Source: Charina bottae
Taxonomy: Eukaryota; Chordata; Lepidosauria; Squamata; Charinaidae
Length of the DNA stretch: 64,000 nt
Assembly: GCA_023362775.1 (NCBI GenBank)
Contig: JALMGJ010000011.1
Span: 17,844,001 to 17,908,000 of the forward strand
Direction: 5' to 3'
In this document: one piece after another, positions 52,532 through 64,000 of the stretch
Layout of the letters: each line of letters begins with the position of its first letter
How positions within the stretch are numbered: position 1 is the first letter of the stretch
Notes under the pieces: generated by a model
What the model was told of the DNA's origin: nothing
The model's database searches: none
Seen by the model: the letters and a program-made list of their open reading frames with translations, nothing else
Made by a program: the position numbers and the translations under genes

Positions 52532-53654
52532 CTTTCCACGCCCACCCCAAGCTGTGTAGGGAGAGCGGTGTCTTCCTGTTTTTATACCCATGGGGATGGT
52601 CCCACTATTTCATAACCTGCTGTGCTTCAAGTTTTCCCTTTGCACCCTGGATGTATATAGTGCCGTGTGACTCCAATTAGAAATGGTACTGTTCCTCTGA
52701 AGCACAAGCTTCTAAGCCTTAGGTCTTAATCTAGTATATACCTTGTAAGTCCACCTGCAGCCTTGGTCTAGCATATACCTTTTCAGAAAAGGTCACACTT
52801 CTATTCCTGGACTTTACTCTGAATAGCTAATTCATAATTCCCGGGAACGTCTCCTTTTTGCCCTTTCCCCCTCGCCGGTGACTTGCTTGACCTTTTTTTT
52901 TATAATCATAGTTGGATACAAGGCTGTAAGCCACCTTTGTTATTGTGGACACAATTTCATAACTCAGTGGGAGTCTAATCTCCTTTTTATGCAAATTCCT
53001 GAACTGCTTTTGGGTATGACTAATCTCTGTGTTCGGTATTGGCTCTCTTCTACAGTTGCATTCCTCACATACATTTTGAAATGTGATTGGTTTCATGACA
53101 GGTTCCTCCTTTCCAGCTTATAACGTGAATTCTCTGTGGCCTTCCTCTTCCATGCTTCCCAACAGTGTTTGTCAAGACAAGGTCCTCCACAGTAGTTGGA
53201 CATTATTCAAGGATTAGAGCTAGGCCCTTTGAAGAGAACCAGTCAGCTGAATCCTTTCTCTCTTTCTTAGGATCTAGTTCAGATCATGGGCTGATGTCTT
53301 GCCCAACTTGATAGTTCAGACAGCAGCACAATGTGCCCTGAAGCAATTTCTCCCTCCTCAAGATCACTACCTTGTCAAGTAGATAATGCCCTTAGTAACT
53401 TGGGTGATGGGGGATTTTCATAGGGTTAGCAATCCTACTGGCATGGACTCTGTTACGGTCTCCACTTACGAGGAAGAGGTCAAGAACATTGTTGGAAAAG
53501 TACAATGCAGTTGTAGAAGAATCGCCGGGCTCTGAAAAGAGATGTATTCTATGGAACTACTTCCACTCGTTTTTGGTTTGCTTGGCCCTAGTCTCTCTTC
53601 TGGGCTGCCTGTGACTGACTTCATATTTACTCATCCCTTCTGGCTCACAGACTG

Positions 53655-53660
53655 AATAAA
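53655..53660 (+). terminator. PRSS8: Candidate PRSS8 poly(A) signal AATAAA
   Basis: This is the first canonical AATAAA on + after the stop, giving a 3'UTR of about 1.1 kb. A later AATAAA near 54235 is an alternative. Confidence 0.5.
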
Positions 53661-53679
53661 AGGAGACTCAGCAGAGGTG

Positions 53680-54950
53680 CTGGGACTTTGAAACCAACCT
53701 GTTACGTTTTGATCCTTGGCTGGGCGATTAGGCCCGCTTCTGTGTGCTGCTTGCCTTGCAGTTTCGCCTGATTAAGCTGGAATTGCGAAGCGGCGGAGAT
53801 ACAGCCTCAGGATGTTTCTGCTGTGCAATTTATGAATCCCTCCAGGGTGGGGGCGGGGGCAGAGATTCTGGGCTGTTCCTGTGTGCAAACGCGTCAGGAG
53901 TTGTGAGAAATATCGAGCAGTTTTCGTTCTGCGTGAAGCGTCGCCAATGGTCAGCATGACAGATTTATGGAGTAGCATGACTCGGATGTGAAGGAGATGA
54001 AATGGAATGCTTTCTCAAGTATGCTTGGACAGAAATATTGCCAGCACGGGCACAGAATTAAAAGGAGAGGTACCCCCCTGTGGGACCAGCAATGATTGAA
54101 ATTGCCCTCCTCGGGTGGTTGCAGTTGTATTTAGATGATTTATATTTGCACAACTTTTTTAAAAAAGAGTAATGTATGCATCATCTTTTGAGGAAGGATG
54201 AAAATCAGATGCTGCTTTCAAGATGAAGGGTTTTAATAAAGTGAATGGTAATTCTACACTAATAAGGCTTTTATTACTAAAGGGAAGCTCTGTGGACTTT
54301 TTCTCACAAGAAACGTCAAGGTGGAACTAGAGAAAATTTATAGTGAAGCAGCTGCTTATAAGCATTAGGCCATGCTGGCAGAGTTCTTCAGGAGGCATGC
54401 AGGAAGTACATGCCACACTAGCAGGATCTGTGGTTCCCACTGCTGAGAGTATGACTCATGGAATTGAGCTTGTCACACAAGCTGTCCACTGAATAGTTGG
54501 CACGAGTTGGTCAAGAGCTTGGGATTACCGTAGATGTGCAATTCTTATACAAAACGGTCACCAGACCCAAGCTAATCAAGAAAAACAACCAAGTCATATT
54601 TTGCAGATGAGGAACACTAAAGGCTGAGTGTGAAACTGATACCTTGGAATGTTGTTGTTAGTCAAACCTTGTGGAAATGAGGCAGATGTATTAGTAAAGC
54701 CCTTCACAACAGTGTAACGAGTTTGTTAACTACTACTCTTGTTATAAAAAGGACAGAGTTTCCATGACCTAAACGTATTGATACAAATCAGTCTCCATAT
54801 CCTGCTACAGGACTGCTCTTTTGTAACAGTTTCTTTTCTCTAGTTCTCCCTTCCAAGGGCTGTTCCTCGCCATTTACAATTTTTCACTATGCCACCATTA
54901 ATGATTGCCCTGTAATTCTTGTAAATTAGTCATAAAATGGCACAGTACTT
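53680..54950. other. Intergenic DNA between convergent PRSS8 and KAT8
   Basis: No exon, RNA gene or clear repeat is recognised. The two genes converge here. Confidence 0.5.
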
Positions 54951-56061
54951 GTTTTTTAAGTTTTTTATTAAAATATTTCTTAAACAGAACACACTATATA
55001 TATGGTATACACATAAAAACTACAGCAGGGCGACTATATGAATAGATGTTTCTACCCAATACATCCACCACAAGCTCCGGGGTCCCTCCCAAAAATCACT
55101 GGCCCCAGCGTTAAAAGTATGCAAGGACCTTCGTGGAAACTGGTTGTATAAATAGTAGCAAGTTTTTCTCTTCGGTCCACTTGATCGGTTCAAGAGACTT
55201 CTGATCTTTTTGAAAAATCCCTTCTCATTTGATCACTACCACATGCAGTTCATACAATGGAAGGGGAAATGTCAAGTTATGTCAAATACAATATCCCTCT
55301 AGACAGTGTTCTCCAATCTGGAGTTCGTCCATTCATCTGGGTAAAGGCTGTCAGTTAGAAGAGCACCTGAGGCAAAAGCACGTTTTCCCCCCACTTCACT
55401 CAGTATTCTGTTTCTATAGAGAACCATTGACTTCGAGGCTCTGCAAAAGAAACTGGTTAACTTCCTTCCAGTTACATCACATAAGCCACACTGCACTATG
55501 GAATAGCCTCACAGCTGGAAGTGACACAGGACTTTTAACTGTTACATGTGCCTATTTCCACTCCCCCCCCCCCTCCGAGTCTTGGCACCCAAATCTTGAT
55601 TCTCCTGCTACTGGCTACCAAGCATTCAACTCTAATACATCTGTTCTTTTTGTCAGCGTTCACCTTAAAGTTGACTGTGGAGCAAGAGATACTACTCTGA
55701 AACACCGTTTCTCTCTTTCCCCACATTGCCAATAGCTGTGTGGCAGTGGAAGGATTCAGACTACTTATTTAGTATAACTAAAAATATGTAAGACCTTTGA
55801 TAGGACTTCCAAACGACTTGCCTCCTTTTGAAGACAGAGTGACAACAGCTCTACCCAGAGAGACTTTTTCTCAAGAATTACAGAAGAGACAGATTTTTCA
55901 GTATTTTGAACAAGGCTGATGGGTTCTCCAGCATCTCATTTGGGGAAGCTGATCCTTCCTTCCTAAGATAGTCTATAATCTATACTTTTCAATACTGCTG
56001 ATGGTAATCACTGCCTCCAACTTTTCTTGATCACCTGCTCCTCAAATATCCAACCCATGTG

Positions 56062-56067
56062 TTTATT
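56062..56067 (-). terminator. KAT8: Candidate KAT8 poly(A) signal
   Basis: TTTATT on + (AATAAA on -) lies about 475 bp after the stop. A second one at about 54963-54968 would give a 1.6 kb 3'UTR. Confidence 0.4.
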
Positions 56068-56540
56068 TACTGCTCAGATCTTGTTCTACCAAGAACCATA
56101 TTTAATGACCTGCTTGATTCTGGAGTAGCAGTATCCTAGAGTCTCTAGCTAGAGTAGGTTAGAACTGTCAATAGCTCCAGGTCGATAAGAAATAATAGGA
56201 GGACTCTATCTGTTCCTCTTATTATCAGAGTGAGGACACCAGTTCTATCTTAGAGCAAAACACCAGGTTTGGCAAGAAGGAAAGAAATGGAGTTCGATAT
56301 CAAGCAACGGAAGAAAAAAGGGGATAAATAAGTAGTCTTCATTCAAAAGAACCCCCTGGGACAGAGTTTCTGCAACACTCAATAACATCTGTCCTTCCCA
56401 TAACCCCAACCCGCCTGTTCCGTGTATGCCCATTCAGTACAAGACCGACATCAATGTGAAATTATTGAACATCTTCTAAAATAAAAAGCGGGATGTGTAC
56501 TGAGGCCAAGCCCCTTCAGTTTTTCAGGTCAGTTTTTCCT

Positions 56541-64000
<7,460 letters not shown>

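Noticed and set aside
55229..55735. 168-codon plus-strand ORF between PRSS8 and KAT8
   Set aside because: No domain, splice or promoter support; it lies where a long KAT8 3'UTR on the other strand is possible.

Overview
This is nuclear DNA from a vertebrate, most likely a squamate reptile (lizard or snake). The genes are intron-rich with GT-AG boundaries and long introns. The repeats fit squamates: two tRNA-derived SINEs of the Sauria type, 5S rRNA-derived SINEs, BovB/RTE and CR1-like LINE fragments, and many short hAT and TA-flanked MITEs. The species cannot be fixed from the sequence.

Four protein-coding genes are supported exon by exon. (1) The 3' part of a cytosolic sulfotransferase, SULT1 family and most like SULT1C, lies on + at 209-6944; its 5' exons are outside the window. 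(2) A complete 15-exon FUS gene lies on + at 15540-28274 and codes for about 524 residues. (3) A complete prostasin-like, probably GPI-anchored serine protease (PRSS8) lies on + at 40607-52531. (4) Ten exons of the MYST histone acetyltransferase KAT8 lie on - from 64000 down to the stop at 56541; the 5' exons are beyond the right edge. FUS, PRSS8 and KAT8 are also neighbours on human 16p11.2, but here FUS points the same way as PRSS8, opposite to the human layout as I recall it. The four genes do not form an operon-like or pathway unit; they are a conserved syntenic block.

Layout: 1-7.1 kb sulfotransferase, with a 25 x 101 bp minisatellite in one intron and a palindromic LTR-like insertion against the last exon; 7.1-15.4 kb intergenic, with hAT elements, a 5S-type SINE, a LINE fragment and one unexplained minus-strand ORF; 14.6-16.7 kb CpG-rich FUS promoter and first intron; 15.5-28.5 kb FUS; 28.5-40.4 kb repeat-rich intergenic DNA; 40.4-53.7 kb PRSS8; 54.9-64 kb KAT8.

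The most unusual material is in the repeats. Three fold-back insertions have 13-14 bp target duplications and contain hammerhead-ribozyme-like cores (CTGAAGA, stem, GAAA), which points to Penelope-like retroelements. A GC-rich 443 bp segment of unknown origin is inserted in PRSS8 intron 1 between 10 bp direct repeats. The minisatellite grew from the inside of a SINE through a 6 bp microhomology. A transposon end probably supplies the branch point of the last sulfotransferase intron.
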